From Actinomycetota bacterium (GTDB taxonomy: Bacteria; Actinomycetota; Actinomycetes; Nanopelagicales; Nanopelagicaceae), in contig WLPU01000010.1 of assembly GCA_009698615.1 (NCBI GenBank), positions 1 to 63,023 on the forward strand: DNA of 63,023 bases. Reading direction: 5' to 3'. The notes beneath the pieces were generated by a model. That model worked only from the letters and a program-made list of their open reading frames with translations, had not been told where the DNA came from and searched no databases. Below are positions 35,544 through 45,291 of the stretch, piece after piece (the first letter of the stretch is position 1; the number at the start of each line of letters is the position of its first letter). A program made the translations under genes and the position numbers.

Positions 35544-38273
35544 ATGATTAGGCCTATGTCTGCTGAAAATGCGCTGATGGAGCAATCCAATGATGACGCC
35601 GAGCTTCGTAGCGATGTACGAAAACTTGGTGACTTACTTGGTCAATCATTAGTTCGCCAAGAAGGCCGCAAACTTCTCGAACTTGTTGAGGCTGTCCGTA
35701 AATCAGTTCGCGAAGGCGGCGGGGAAGAACTTCTCTCCAACATTAGCGTTGAAGAAGCAGTGCAACTTGTGCGCGCTTTTAGTACCTACTTTCACCTTGC
35801 AAACGTTGCTGAACAAGTACACCGTTCGCGAATATTGGCGCAGGCCCGCGCCGAAGGTGGATCGTGGCTCACGCGCGCCGTTGATAAAATTGTCCTCGCT
35901 CAAGAAAAACCAGTACTAGGACATGAGATTTCACAAGCAGATATCGCGAATTGGCTTTCTGATTTCATGGTTCGCCCGGTATTTACTGCGCATCCGACAG
36001 AGGCAGCACGTCGTTCTATATTAGGAAAACTTGGACAGATTGCTCAACTTCTCGATCAAGGCGCATCAGATGTACAAGAGCGACGACTTGAAGAAACTGT
36101 CGATCTTTTATGGCAGACAGATGAACTTCGACTTGGGCAACCAGAACCGCTTGATGAGGCGATGAATGCTCTCTACTACTTAGACGATCTCTTCACTCTT
36201 ACGATTCCTGACGTTCTCGATGAGTTTGCTCGCGAACTTAAACGGCTTGGGATAGAGCTAAACCCACATGCGCGCCCGCTTTCCTTTGGTACCTGGATTG
36301 GCGGTGACCGTGATGGAAATCCCAACGTCACGCCAGAGGTCACTCGACAAACGATGGTCTTGCAAGTGGGGCACTCTATCCGCGTGACCTTGGCTGCAAT
36401 GGCGCAGATTCGTCAAATACTTTCAATCTCGACTCGTATCGTAGGAGTTTCCAAGGAGCTAGAAGATTCAGTAGAAAAAGATTTAATTGCACTCCCGGAA
36501 ATAGAAGCGCGTTTTCGCAGAATTAATGCTGAGGAGCCCTACCGCCTCAAGGCAACAGCAATTGTGCATCGACTTAATTTGACTCGTGAACGCCATGCCA
36601 ACGGCGGCGCCCATGTTCCGGCTCGTGATTACAAAGATACGCATGAGCTCATTGCAGATCTTTCCTTGATGCGTGATTCTCTTTTCTCCAACAAAGGAGA
36701 GTTAATCGCCACCGGCCTCCTTGAGCGCACAATACGTACTGTTGCTGCCTTTGGCCTCACCCATGCAACGATGGATATTCGCGAACACTCCAATGCCCAT
36801 CATCATGTTTTGACCCAACTATTAGGTAAGTCATATTCAGAAAAGACGCCTGCACAACGCTATGACCTTCTCGGTGATCGTTTAAGTGCGAAAGATACTT
36901 TGGATACGAAATCACTTGATCCTACGGCTAGAAAAACTCTCGATACTTTTGTCGCAATCGATGATTTGATCGATCGTTTTGGCCCAGAGGCAATTGAGAC
37001 TTACATCGTCTCGATGACTAAAGGGGCGGATGATCTCCTTGCTGCTGTCGCGCTAGCCAAAGAAGCCGGCCTTATTGATCTGAGTAAGAACAAGGCACTG
37101 ATTGGTTTTGCGCCGCTACTAGAGACAGTTGCAGAACTACGATCAGCCGATGTAATTCTCGATGCGCTCTTAAAGCAACCTGCCTATCGCAAGATTGTTG
37201 CCCTGCGTGGTGACACACAAGAAGTGATGTTGGGATATTCGGACTCAAATAAGGATGCCGGAATTGCAACGAGCCAGTGGGAAATTCACCGTGCGCAACG
37301 TCGATTGCGCGATGTTGCAATTGCTCATGGTGTGAAATTACGTCTCTTCCACGGTCGCGGTGGTTCAGTTGGTCGCGGTGGTGGTCCAACATATGACGCA
37401 CTTATTGCCCTCCCATGGGGATCAGTGGATGGTCAGATAAAAATGACTGAGCAGGGTGAAGTCATTAGCGACAAATATTCGTTGCCATCGCTTGCACGCG
37501 AAAATGTTGAGCTCTCTCTTGCCGCAGCACTTGAGGCAACAGTTCTCAATCGCGGGCCTCGTCAAAGTCCAGAAGATTTAGATAAGTGGAATGCATGTAT
37601 GGACCTGGTGAGCGAGAGTTCCTTTGCTACTTATCGATCCCTTGTCGATCATCCTGATTTGCCCGCTTACTTTTATTCATCTACTCCGGTGGAACAACTA
37701 GGAGAACTTTTCTTAGGCTCTCGCCCATCACGTAGACCAGATGCAGCGATTGGCCTAGAAAGTTTGAGAGCAATCCCATGGGTATTTGGATGGACGCAAT
37801 CGCGACAGATAGTTCCTGGTTGGTTTGGCGTGGGCAGTGGACTCAAAGCTGCACGGGAAGCAGGTAAGAGCGAAGTACTTGCTCAAATGCTGCACGAATG
37901 GCACTTCTTTAGAACCTTTATTAGCAATGTAGAGATGACAGTCACGAAGACTGATCTGGTTACCGCAGAGCGCTATGTCTCACGCCTAGTGCCAGAAGAA
38001 CTTCAGCACTTTTTTGCCACTATAAAAGAAGAATTTGAACTCACTCAATCAGAGATCTTGAAGCTCACGGGCAAGAAGGAGCTTTTGGGTGATCAACCTT
38101 TGTTGGCTCGAACACTGCAAGTGCGCGATGCCTATCTAGCGCCATTACATCTGTTGCAGGTAAATCTACTTGAGCGAGTTCGCAGTGCTGGGGAAAATGC
38201 AGATCCCCTACTGCGACGCGCGCTATTGCTAACAATAAACGGCGTCGCAGCGGGGCTGCGTAATACGGGTTGA
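35544..38273 (+). CDS. ppc: phosphoenolpyruvate carboxylase
   Basis: The 909-residue enzyme carboxylates PEP to oxaloacetate. Visible catalytic motifs: TAHPTEA with the essential His, and GYSDSNKDAG. The glycine loop HGRGGSVGRGGGP and the C-terminal NTG end (RNTG) are intact. The start may be ATG 35544 or 35556. Ppc feeds anaplerosis and may support bicarbonate assimilation in light. It ends one base from the convergent trpB2 stop, with no terminator between. Confidence 0.98.
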   Translation: MIRPMSAENALMEQSNDDAELRSDVRKLGDLLGQSLVRQEGRKLLELVEAVRKSVREGGGEELLSNISVEEAVQLVRAFSTYFHLANVAEQVHRSRILAQARAEGGSWLTRAVDKIVLAQEKPVLGHEISQADIANWLSDFMVRPVFTAHPTEAARRSILGKLGQIAQLLDQGASDVQERRLEETVDLLWQTDELRLGQPEPLDEAMNALYYLDDLFTLTIPDVLDEFARELKRLGIELNPHARPLSFGTWIGGDRDGNPNVTPEVTRQTMVLQVGHSIRVTLAAMAQIRQILSISTRIVGVSKELEDSVEKDLIALPEIEARFRRINAEEPYRLKATAIVHRLNLTRERHANGGAHVPARDYKDTHELIADLSLMRDSLFSNKGELIATGLLERTIRTVAAFGLTHATMDIREHSNAHHHVLTQLLGKSYSEKTPAQRYDLLGDRLSAKDTLDTKSLDPTARKTLDTFVAIDDLIDRFGPEAIETYIVSMTKGADDLLAAVALAKEAGLIDLSKNKALIGFAPLLETVAELRSADVILDALLKQPAYRKIVALRGDTQEVMLGYSDSNKDAGIATSQWEIHRAQRRLRDVAIAHGVKLRLFHGRGGSVGRGGGPTYDALIALPWGSVDGQIKMTEQGEVISDKYSLPSLARENVELSLAAALEATVLNRGPRQSPEDLDKWNACMDLVSESSFATYRSLVDHPDLPAYFYSSTPVEQLGELFLGSRPSRRPDAAIGLESLRAIPWVFGWTQSRQIVPGWFGVGSGLKAAREAGKSEVLAQMLHEWHFFRTFISNVEMTVTKTDLVTAERYVSRLVPEELQHFFATIKEEFELTQSEILKLTGKKELLGDQPLLARTLQVRDAYLAPLHLLQVNLLERVRSAGENADPLLRRALLLTINGVAAGLRNTG

Positions 38274-38274
38274 G

Positions 38275-39642
38275 TTAAGCGATCTGAGGCACTGTTGCAA
38301 GTGCTGCGTTAATTGATTCATCCGAGAGTTTGTGATCAACCATCTTTCCACCCAAGAATGCATCGTATGCAGCTAGGTCAAAGTGACCATGTCCGCATAG
38401 CGCAGTAAGAAGGACTTTCTCTTCCCCAGTTTCCTTGCACTCTTTGGCAAGGCGAATGATTTCGGCCAATGCGTGAGTTGGTTCTGGAGCAGGAACAATT
38501 CCTTCTGTACGAGCAAATTGAACTCCGGCTGCAAAGCAATCGAGTTGTCCAACAGCGACAGCATCCATCAATCCCAATTCGTAAACGTGGGAGATCAATG
38601 GAGCCATGCCGTGATAGCGAAGTCCACCAGCATGAATTGGGTCTGGCACAAAGTCATGTCCGAGGGTGTGCATCTTCATGAGTGGAGTCATACCCGCTGT
38701 ATCGCCGAAGTCGTAGCGGTATTCGCCACGAGTTAGTGATGGGCATGATGCTGGTTCAGCGCCACGAACAAGAGTCTTCTTGCCCTTAGTCAGATTCTCG
38801 CGAATGAATGGGAATGCCAAACCTGCGAAGTTTGAACCTCCACCAGTACATCCGACGATCACATCTGGATAGTCGCCAACCTTTGCGAATTGCTTAAGAG
38901 CTTCTTCACCAATAATAGTTTGGTGTAAGAGAACGTGGTTGAGCACGCTACCAAGTGCGTAGTTAGTTGCTGGATCTTGCGCAGCAACTTCAACTGCTTC
39001 GCTAATTGCGATGCCGAGTGAGCCAGTGTGATTTGGATTCTTGGCAAGTTGATCGCGACCAGCCTGTGTGAGATTAGATGGAGAACGGTGAACCTTCGCA
39101 CCAAAGAGCTCCATCATCATTCGACGGTAAGGCTTCTGGTCATAAGAAGCGCCTACTTGCCACACTTCTAGATCCATTCCAAAGAGAGCACATGCAAATG
39201 AAAGTGCGGTGCCCCATTGGCCAGCACCTGTTTCAGTTGTGAGCTTCTTTATTCCAGCTTGTGAATTGTAATAAGCCTGTGGCACAGCGGTATTTGGCTT
39301 ATGTGAACCTGCTGGACTTACACCCTCGTACTTGTAGTAAATACGTGCAGGAGTGCCAAGTGCCTTTTCTAAATTATGTGCGCGAAAGAGTGGAGATGGT
39401 CGCCACAAACGATAAATTTCTTGAACTGCTTCTGGGATATCGATGTAACGCTCTGCAGTAACTTCCTGCATGATGAGTTCCATTGGAAACAAAGGTGCAA
39501 GTGCTTCTGGCCCAATTGGTTCGTGCGTTCCTGGGTGAAGCGGTGGTGGTGGCGGGGATGGCAAATCAGCGATCAAGTTGTACCACTGGGTTGGCATCTC
39601 GGATTCTTCGAGCAATATTTTGTGATCTTTACGTGAAGTCAT
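38275..39642 (-). CDS. trpB2: TrpB2-type tryptophan synthase beta-like PLP enzyme
   Basis: The 455-residue protein belongs to the TrpB2 group (longer than TrpB1). It has the PLP-lysine region SHKPNTA, the ETGAGQWG motif and the phosphate-binding GCTGGGSNF. It condenses serine with indole, probably without TrpA; a role as serine deaminase has been proposed for the group. An extended N-terminus with a poly-Pro run (PPPPP) is typical of TrpB2. No other trp gene is nearby. Confidence 0.93.
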   Translation of the reverse strand: MTSRKDHKILLEESEMPTQWYNLIADLPSPPPPPLHPGTHEPIGPEALAPLFPMELIMQEVTAERYIDIPEAVQEIYRLWRPSPLFRAHNLEKALGTPARIYYKYEGVSPAGSHKPNTAVPQAYYNSQAGIKKLTTETGAGQWGTALSFACALFGMDLEVWQVGASYDQKPYRRMMMELFGAKVHRSPSNLTQAGRDQLAKNPNHTGSLGIAISEAVEVAAQDPATNYALGSVLNHVLLHQTIIGEEALKQFAKVGDYPDVIVGCTGGGSNFAGLAFPFIRENLTKGKKTLVRGAEPASCPSLTRGEYRYDFGDTAGMTPLMKMHTLGHDFVPDPIHAGGLRYHGMAPLISHVYELGLMDAVAVGQLDCFAAGVQFARTEGIVPAPEPTHALAEIIRLAKECKETGEEKVLLTALCGHGHFDLAAYDAFLGGKMVDHKLSDESINAALATVPQIA

Positions 39643-39685
39643 GGCGGTGAGTGTATTGGGGTCGATCCCAAATCGTCTAGGTGTA

Positions 39686-40261
39686 TTAGATATTGAAATC
39701 CTGTTGGGTAACCTCGAGCCCGCGAGTAATAAGGGATTCCACGGCGTCGGCTCCCCTGCCTACAAATTCTCCGAGCGCCTTCTTCTCTGCGCTGGCAAAA
39801 GCTTTCAAGACGAAATCCCCTGGATCTTGTTGCCCCATTGGACGGCCAATTCCCATGCGAATGCGGAAATAGTCTGGAGTTCCAAATGATGACGTTAAGG
39901 ATTTCAATCCATTGTGGCCATTATCGCCTCCAGCAATCTTAATTCGGATTGCGGAAAAGGGAATATCTAATTCGTCATGGATCGCAATGATTTGATTGGG
40001 TGCAACTTTATAAAACTGCGCCAGGGCTTTGATGGGTCCGCCAGATTCGTTCATGTAGCTCATTGATTTTGCGACAATGACAGACTCGGCTTGTTCGCCC
40101 ACGCCAAATTTAAACGCAGCGACCTCTGTGCGGGATTTGTGTGCAGACCAGCGAGATTTATGACGATTGGCCAACTCATCAACAACCATCTGACCAATAT
40201 TGTGGCGTGTGGAGACGTAGTTATCTCCAGGATTTCCTAAACCAACAACAAGCCAGGCCAT
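39686..40261 (-). CDS. pth: peptidyl-tRNA hydrolase
   Basis: The 191-residue enzyme frees tRNA from dropped-off peptidyl-tRNA. Landmarks: GLGNPGDNY, the catalytic RHNIG (His20), MSYMNESGG and HDELDIPF. Length normal. It follows rplY by 65 bases, the standard rplY-pth pair. Confidence 0.97.
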   Translation of the reverse strand: MAWLVVGLGNPGDNYVSTRHNIGQMVVDELANRHKSRWSAHKSRTEVAAFKFGVGEQAESVIVAKSMSYMNESGGPIKALAQFYKVAPNQIIAIHDELDIPFSAIRIKIAGGDNGHNGLKSLTSSFGTPDYFRIRMGIGRPMGQQDPGDFVLKAFASAEKKALGEFVGRGADAVESLITRGLEVTQQDFNI

Positions 40262-40326
40262 AGGTACAGGGTACTTTGCGAGTTGCTAAATCAGCCGATA
40301 GTCCAAGGCTTTAGAGCTTTGAGTTA

Positions 40327-40968
40327 TTAATCTTTCTTATCTGCTGCGGGTGCAGCATCGCCAGCAGGAGCCGCAGCATCTGTTGCAGCAGCATCTGTTG
40401 CAGCAGGGGCAGCAGTTTCAAGATCATCATGGCTCGAGCGAACCGAAAGGTGAACTACAACCATGCGAGGATCACTGGTAAGTACAACACCTGCAGGCAA
40501 TACAACATCTCCTGCATAGAGTGAGCTACCTGCAACAAGCCCGGTGAGATCCAATGCCAAGAATGCTGGAATCGATGTTGCTTCAGTTTCAATTTCAATT
40601 GAAGTGCTGTTGTGCTCAAGAATTCCATCGCGATCGTATTCGCCAGATGTATGAATAGGTACATCTACTACAACGCGCTCTCCACGACGAACTATGACAA
40701 GGTCAACGTGCTCGAGAGTGCCCTTAATCGCGTGACGGACAATTGCCTTAGGCAATGTGAGTTCGGTCTTTCCTTCTACGACAACATCAAGAAGAACGTT
40801 GGTGGTCTTCAGGGCAAGTCCTAGTTCCTTAGCAGGAAGAGCAATGTGTGCTGGCTTTGCGCCATGGCCATAGATAACAGCAGGTACTAATCCATCGCGA
40901 CGTGCGCGACGTGAGGCGCCTTTACCAAATTCGGTACGGCTAACGCCATTGATGCTGATCTCGGCCAT
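40327..40968 (-). CDS. rplY: 50S ribosomal protein L25/general stress protein Ctc
   Basis: The 213-residue protein has the 5S-rRNA-binding L25 domain followed by the TL5 C-terminal beta domain, plus a low-complexity Ala/Asp/Pro tail. ATG is preceded by GAGGAG. It forms the rplY-pth unit and follows prs after 161 bases. Confidence 0.96.
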   Translation of the reverse strand: MAEISINGVSRTEFGKGASRRARRDGLVPAVIYGHGAKPAHIALPAKELGLALKTTNVLLDVVVEGKTELTLPKAIVRHAIKGTLEHVDLVIVRRGERVVVDVPIHTSGEYDRDGILEHNSTSIEIETEATSIPAFLALDLTGLVAGSSLYAGDVVLPAGVVLTSDPRMVVVHLSVRSSHDDLETAAPAATDAAATDAAAPAGDAAPAADKKD

Positions 40969-41129
40969 TTTTAATCTCCTCTAGAAATACCTTCGGGCTG
41001 AACACGTTGGTTTCGAAGAGGGATTGCATACGCATACTCGACATTCACAAGCCGTCGATTACGGTCTTCTTACCCTCGCCGGAACGATGCTGAGGTTAGC
41101 GAATAAGGGTGCGCTGGGGCAAATCGGGT

Positions 41130-42110
41130 CTAGCTCAAGCCATCAAAGAGGCTGGTAACCGAACCGTCTTCGAAGACCTCTTTGATCGCACGTGCAAGAA
41201 GCGGCGCGATAGGCAAAATAGTGAGGCGATCAAAGTGGCTCTCTTCTGGGATCGGCAGAGTATCCGTGATGACAACTTCGCTGACTTTGGAATCTCTCAA
41301 TCGCTCAATCGCAGGACCAGAAAGAACGGCGTGCGTTGCAGCAACAATGACTTCTTTGGCTCCCTCGTTAAAGAGCGCGTCAACAGCTTTAGTAATGGTG
41401 CCTGCGGTATCAATCATGTCGTCAATAACTACGCACGTTTGTCCCTGCACATCGCCAACTACGCGACCAGTCACTGATTCATTAGGGATGCGTGGGTCAC
41501 GAGTTTTGTGGATGAAGGCAATTGGACATCCACCAAGAAGGTCAGACCAACGTTCTGCAACTCGGACGCGGCCTGAATCTGGAGAAACGATAGTTAGACG
41601 TGAACGATCAACTTTGCTTCCCACGTAATTTGCAAGAAGTGGAAGCGCAAAGAGGTGATCCACTGGGCCGTCAAAGAATCCTTGAATTTGCGAGGTATGT
41701 AAGTCAACAACCATCAAGCGATCAGCCCCTGCGGTCTTGAATAGATCTGCCATCAAGCGGGCAGTGATTGGTTCGCGTCCACGGTGCTTCTTATCTTGAC
41801 GGGCATATCCATAAAATGGAGCGACAACAGTGATGCGCTTAGCCGATGCACGCTTGAGCGCATCCACCATGATGAGTTGTTCCATGATGTGTTTGTTAAC
41901 TGGGCTTGCATGACTTTGAATAACAAATGCGTCACTGCCTCTAACGCTTTCTTCGAAGCGAACAAATATTTCACCGTTAGCAAAATCGTAGGCAGATGTT
42001 GGTGTAAGAGGAATGCCTAACTCGGATGCGACTTGCTCTGCTAGCTCAGGGAATGCGCGACCTGTAAATATTCGAAGTCGCTTTTCGGAGGCGAGTTTGA
42101 GTTCGCTCAT
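41130..42110 (-). CDS. prs: ribose-phosphate pyrophosphokinase
   Basis: The 326-residue enzyme makes PRPP from ribose-5-phosphate and ATP. Signatures: FVIQSHASPVN, PYARQDKKHRGREP and VVDLHTSQIQGFF. The PRPP loop is VIDDMIDTAGT. It overlaps glmU by four bases. Confidence 0.97.
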   Translation of the reverse strand: MSELKLASEKRLRIFTGRAFPELAEQVASELGIPLTPTSAYDFANGEIFVRFEESVRGSDAFVIQSHASPVNKHIMEQLIMVDALKRASAKRITVVAPFYGYARQDKKHRGREPITARLMADLFKTAGADRLMVVDLHTSQIQGFFDGPVDHLFALPLLANYVGSKVDRSRLTIVSPDSGRVRVAERWSDLLGGCPIAFIHKTRDPRIPNESVTGRVVGDVQGQTCVVIDDMIDTAGTITKAVDALFNEGAKEVIVAATHAVLSGPAIERLRDSKVSEVVITDTLPIPEESHFDRLTILPIAPLLARAIKEVFEDGSVTSLFDGLS

Positions 42111-43540
42111 GAAGTTGGCTTTCCTTTCTCGGCGTTTGGCTTTGCTGCTTTGGCTGATAAAGTGCCGGCTCGCTTACGCAAGACCCACCCTAAGACATTT
42201 CGCTGCTTTGCTCTGCCAACTCCGATCGCGCCCGATGGCACGTCTTCGGTGATGACTGAACTCGCCGCCGTGTACGCGCCATCTCCGATCGAAACTGGAG
42301 CAACAAGGACTGTGTCGCTTCCGATTCGGACATGGTCTCCCACGACGGTTTGATGCTTATTTACTCCGTCATAGTTTGCGAAAATTGTTCCTGCACCAAT
42401 ATTTGTTCCAGTGCCGATTGTGGCATCCCCCACGTAGGAAAGATGTGGGACTTTGGAGCCTTCGCCCACTGTTGAATTCTTCATCTCAACAAAAGATCCC
42501 ACGCGACTTCCGGTAGCTAAATCAGAACCTGCGCGAAGGAATGTGTACGGACCAACTTTGGCATCCTTACCGATTGTTGCACCAACACAATATGACTCAA
42601 GAACGCTGGCCCCCGGCCCTACCGCACAATCAATCAGGGTCGAACGTGGACCAATGATCGCACCGCTCGCAATTGTGGTTTCGCCCGAAAGCGCGGTGCC
42701 AGGATAAATGACCGCATCTGTGGCAATTTCCACTGTTGCATCAATCCATGTTGTTGTTGGATCAATCATGGTGACACCTTCGCGCATCCATTGATCATTG
42801 ATCTGATCTCGCAGGAGCGCTGCGCATTCGGCCAATTGCACGCGGTCATTGACGCCAAGAATCTCAACAGAATCTGGTGTGAGGACGGGCAGGATGCGAT
42901 CGCCACCTTTACGAAGGATTTCGATGACGTCGGTCAAATAAAGTTCACCTTGAGCATTTGTACTAGAAAGCTTTCCAATTGCTCCATGAAGTTTCGCAAG
43001 ATCAAATACGTAGACCCCGGAATTGATCTCCTCGATCGCTTGTTCAACTTCACTTGCATCGCGGTCTTCAACGATGCGCACTAAATCTCCGTTGTCGGCG
43101 CGAATCACGCGACCATAACCTGTGGGATCAGGAAGTTCTGCAGTCAATACTGTTGCAGCAAAGCCGCCCTCGTTATGCGCAGCAATGAGTTGCGTCAACG
43201 AACTTCCAGATAGGAGTGGTGTATCGCCAGCAAGAATTAACACAGTGCCAGTTTTCGAGGCATCTGCGAGCGCCAATTGAGCAGCGTGCCCAGTGCCGCC
43301 ACGGCGATCTTGTAAAACTGTTTTGGCCTTCGGTGCTACAAGGGAAAGATGTTCTTCCACTTGTTCACGGCCTGCACCAATGACTACGCGAATTTCTTTT
43401 GGCGAAAGATCATCGAGAGCGGCGAGAACATGTCCGAGTAATGTGCGACCCGCGATGGAATGCAAAACCTTTGGCGTAGTTGATTTCATACGCGTGCCTT
43501 CGCCCGCTGCTAAGACGATTGCGTAATCCAGCCTGGTCAC
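42107..43540 (-). CDS. glmU: bifunctional UDP-GlcNAc pyrophosphorylase / GlcN-1-P acetyltransferase
   Basis: The 477-residue enzyme has the N-terminal uridylyltransferase (LAAGEGTRMKS) and C-terminal left-handed beta-helix acetyltransferase. It makes UDP-GlcNAc for peptidoglycan. It is co-transcribed with prs; the tRNA-Gln gene lies just upstream on the same strand. Confidence 0.97.
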   Translation of the reverse strand: MTRLDYAIVLAAGEGTRMKSTTPKVLHSIAGRTLLGHVLAALDDLSPKEIRVVIGAGREQVEEHLSLVAPKAKTVLQDRRGGTGHAAQLALADASKTGTVLILAGDTPLLSGSSLTQLIAAHNEGGFAATVLTAELPDPTGYGRVIRADNGDLVRIVEDRDASEVEQAIEEINSGVYVFDLAKLHGAIGKLSSTNAQGELYLTDVIEILRKGGDRILPVLTPDSVEILGVNDRVQLAECAALLRDQINDQWMREGVTMIDPTTTWIDATVEIATDAVIYPGTALSGETTIASGAIIGPRSTLIDCAVGPGASVLESYCVGATIGKDAKVGPYTFLRAGSDLATGSRVGSFVEMKNSTVGEGSKVPHLSYVGDATIGTGTNIGAGTIFANYDGVNKHQTVVGDHVRIGSDTVLVAPVSIGDGAYTAASSVITEDVPSGAIGVGRAKQRNVLGWVLRKRAGTLSAKAAKPNAEKGKPTS

Positions 43541-43630
43541 TTCAAGCTCCCACCGCTAGCGCTAATGGATCCTTACCTGTCATAGCCTAATTGCTTACAT
43601 CGCCACTTTCGTTGGCTTTGCAATGTTGCG

Positions 43631-43702
43631 CTCCGCCACCAGGTATCGATCCTGGACCCTGGGCTTCAAAGGCCCATGTGCTAGCCACTACACAATGGCG
43701 GA
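43631..43702 (-). tRNA. tRNA-Gln (UUG anticodon)
   Basis: Acceptor TCCGCCA/TGGCGGA, anticodon stem GGGC/GCCC with loop CTTTGAA (anticodon UUG), and T loop TCGATAC-type arm are present. Discriminator is G; no CCA is encoded. It precedes glmU-prs on the minus strand. Confidence 0.95.
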
Positions 43703-43788
43703 ACCCGTATTCTCCCGTATCGGCACCACTGCTTTTGACCACTACCGTTGGCTATTATGAAATTGATCGCGCCCGCCAACCTGCCATC

Positions 43789-43884
43789 ATGCGGGATTTC
43801 GATCCGTCAAAACTCCGTGGGAGATCACTTGAGCGGCATTCATATGAGGATCGCAATGAGGCGTCTCGATGCGTGATGAAGTAG
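43789..43884 (+). CDS. possible 31-codon upstream ORF of the MarR gene
   Basis: An ATG-started frame of 31 codons ends at a TAG inside the first codons of the MarR-like gene (overlap 16 bases, other frame). The peptide is charged. It could be a leader whose translation affects the regulator, or chance. No good ribosome binding site is seen. Confidence 0.2.
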   Translation: MRDFDPSKLRGRSLERHSYEDRNEASRCVMK

Positions 43885-44360
43885 ATCGCCTCGTATCGGC
43901 ATGGAAGCGAGAGCGGCCCGATCTGGATTTCTCACCCCTTGAAGTATTGAGCCGCATCACTCGCATTGCACGACATTTGGATATTGCACGACGAAAAGCC
44001 TTCGCTGATCTTGATACATGGGGGTTTGATGTTCTTGCAGCTCTTCGACGTGCGGGAGATCCCTATCAACTCTCTCCCGGTGCGCTGATGCAAGAAACGA
44101 TGGTTACCAGCGGCACTATGACCAATCGTTTAGACCGATTAGAAGAATTGGGTCTCATTACTAGAAAAGCTGATCCGAAAGATGGCCGCGGAAGTTTAGT
44201 AAAGCTCACAAAGAGTGGGGTCAGAGCAGTTGATGCGGCCATGGAAGATCTACTTATGCGCGAACGAGAATTTCTTAAATCTCTCACTAAAGCAGAACGC
44301 GCACAACTGGCTGATGCATTGAGCGAACTCGCGGCTCCCTTTGATGAAAATAATCAATAA
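43869..44360 (+). CDS. MarR-family transcriptional regulator
   Basis: The 163-residue protein has a winged helix-turn-helix: QETMVTSGTMTNRLDRLEELGLI as recognition region and DPKDGRG as wing start, both typical for MarR. The N-terminus adds helices for dimerisation. Targets are unknown; its neighbours are housekeeping genes, not an efflux gene. Its stop directly abuts the convergent ispE stop. Confidence 0.9.
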   Translation: MRDEVDRLVSAWKRERPDLDFSPLEVLSRITRIARHLDIARRKAFADLDTWGFDVLAALRRAGDPYQLSPGALMQETMVTSGTMTNRLDRLEELGLITRKADPKDGRGSLVKLTKSGVRAVDAAMEDLLMREREFLKSLTKAERAQLADALSELAAPFDENNQ

Positions 44361-45290
44361 TTAATTTACTTCAATAACTTTTGCGCCATGTACTGGTCCA
44401 CTGGCACGAGTGACGTTTCCGACAACTCCGCTAGATGTGAGCGCAACTGAAAGATCGAGCGCATGGTCTTCATCAGCGACCAGGAATGCAACTGTCGGGC
44501 CCGACCCAGAAACAATTGAACCTAGAGCGCCGTACTCGCTTCCAACATCGAGAATTAGTCGAAGGGCTGGACGAAGTGAACATGCCGCTGGTTGTAAATC
44601 ATTAATTAATCCTTTTCCTAAAGCCGCGCTATCGGCGGCAAGAAGTGCTTGTAGTAATTGATCACTCGCGTGCGGAGTCGCAACATCTAATCCAGCGCGC
44701 AAACGATCACATTCCTCGTAGACCGCTGGTGTTGAAAGGCCCACCGAAGAAAGGGCAAGGACCCAGTGATAAGTACCTCGAGAAAGTGCAGATGTCACTT
44801 GATCGCCGCGCCCTCTACCGACAGCGGTGCCTCCGGTTAACATAAAAGGAACGTCGCTACCAATTTGTGCAGCAATTGCGTGCATCTCATCGCGTGTAAG
44901 TCCCAAAAGAAAAATCGCATCAATTGCCAGAATCGTCGCTGCTGCATCGGCACTTCCACCTGCCATACCGCCTGCAACAGGGATTGATTTCCTAATTTCA
45001 ATAGATAAATCTGCAGGGAGATCAAATTTTTCACACATTAAGACGGCAGCTTTTGCCGAAAGGTTTGTCGCATCACCTGGCACCCCGTGCGTGTGATCTC
45101 CAGAGAGCGAGATGGTAATTCCCGTTCCAGGCTCGGTTCGAGTCACGGTCACATCGTCAAAGAGCGATATTGCTTGGAAAACTGTCACGATGCCGTGAAA
45201 GCCATCTTTCTCTTTTGGACCAACTGATAGCTGAAGGTTTACTTTTCCGGGAACACGGACAACTACGCTTTGTGGAACCACAATTGTCAT
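44361..45290 (-). CDS. ispE: 4-diphosphocytidyl-2-C-methyl-D-erythritol kinase
   Basis: The 309-residue GHMP kinase of the MEP isoprenoid pathway has the ATP motif PVAGGMAGGSADAAA and the C-terminal GSGPTVAFL. Isoprenoids would also feed carotenoid/retinal synthesis for the rhodopsin. It follows rsmA by one base, the usual ksgA-ispE order. Confidence 0.95.
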   Translation of the reverse strand: MTIVVPQSVVVRVPGKVNLQLSVGPKEKDGFHGIVTVFQAISLFDDVTVTRTEPGTGITISLSGDHTHGVPGDATNLSAKAAVLMCEKFDLPADLSIEIRKSIPVAGGMAGGSADAAATILAIDAIFLLGLTRDEMHAIAAQIGSDVPFMLTGGTAVGRGRGDQVTSALSRGTYHWVLALSSVGLSTPAVYEECDRLRAGLDVATPHASDQLLQALLAADSAALGKGLINDLQPAACSLRPALRLILDVGSEYGALGSIVSGSGPTVAFLVADEDHALDLSVALTSSGVVGNVTRASGPVHGAKVIEVN

Positions 45291-45291
45291 A

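Noticed and set aside
43591-43884. 97-codon plus-strand frame through the tRNA-Gln gene
   Set aside because: Its first part is antisense to the tRNA; only the last 31 codons could be of interest and are listed separately with low confidence.
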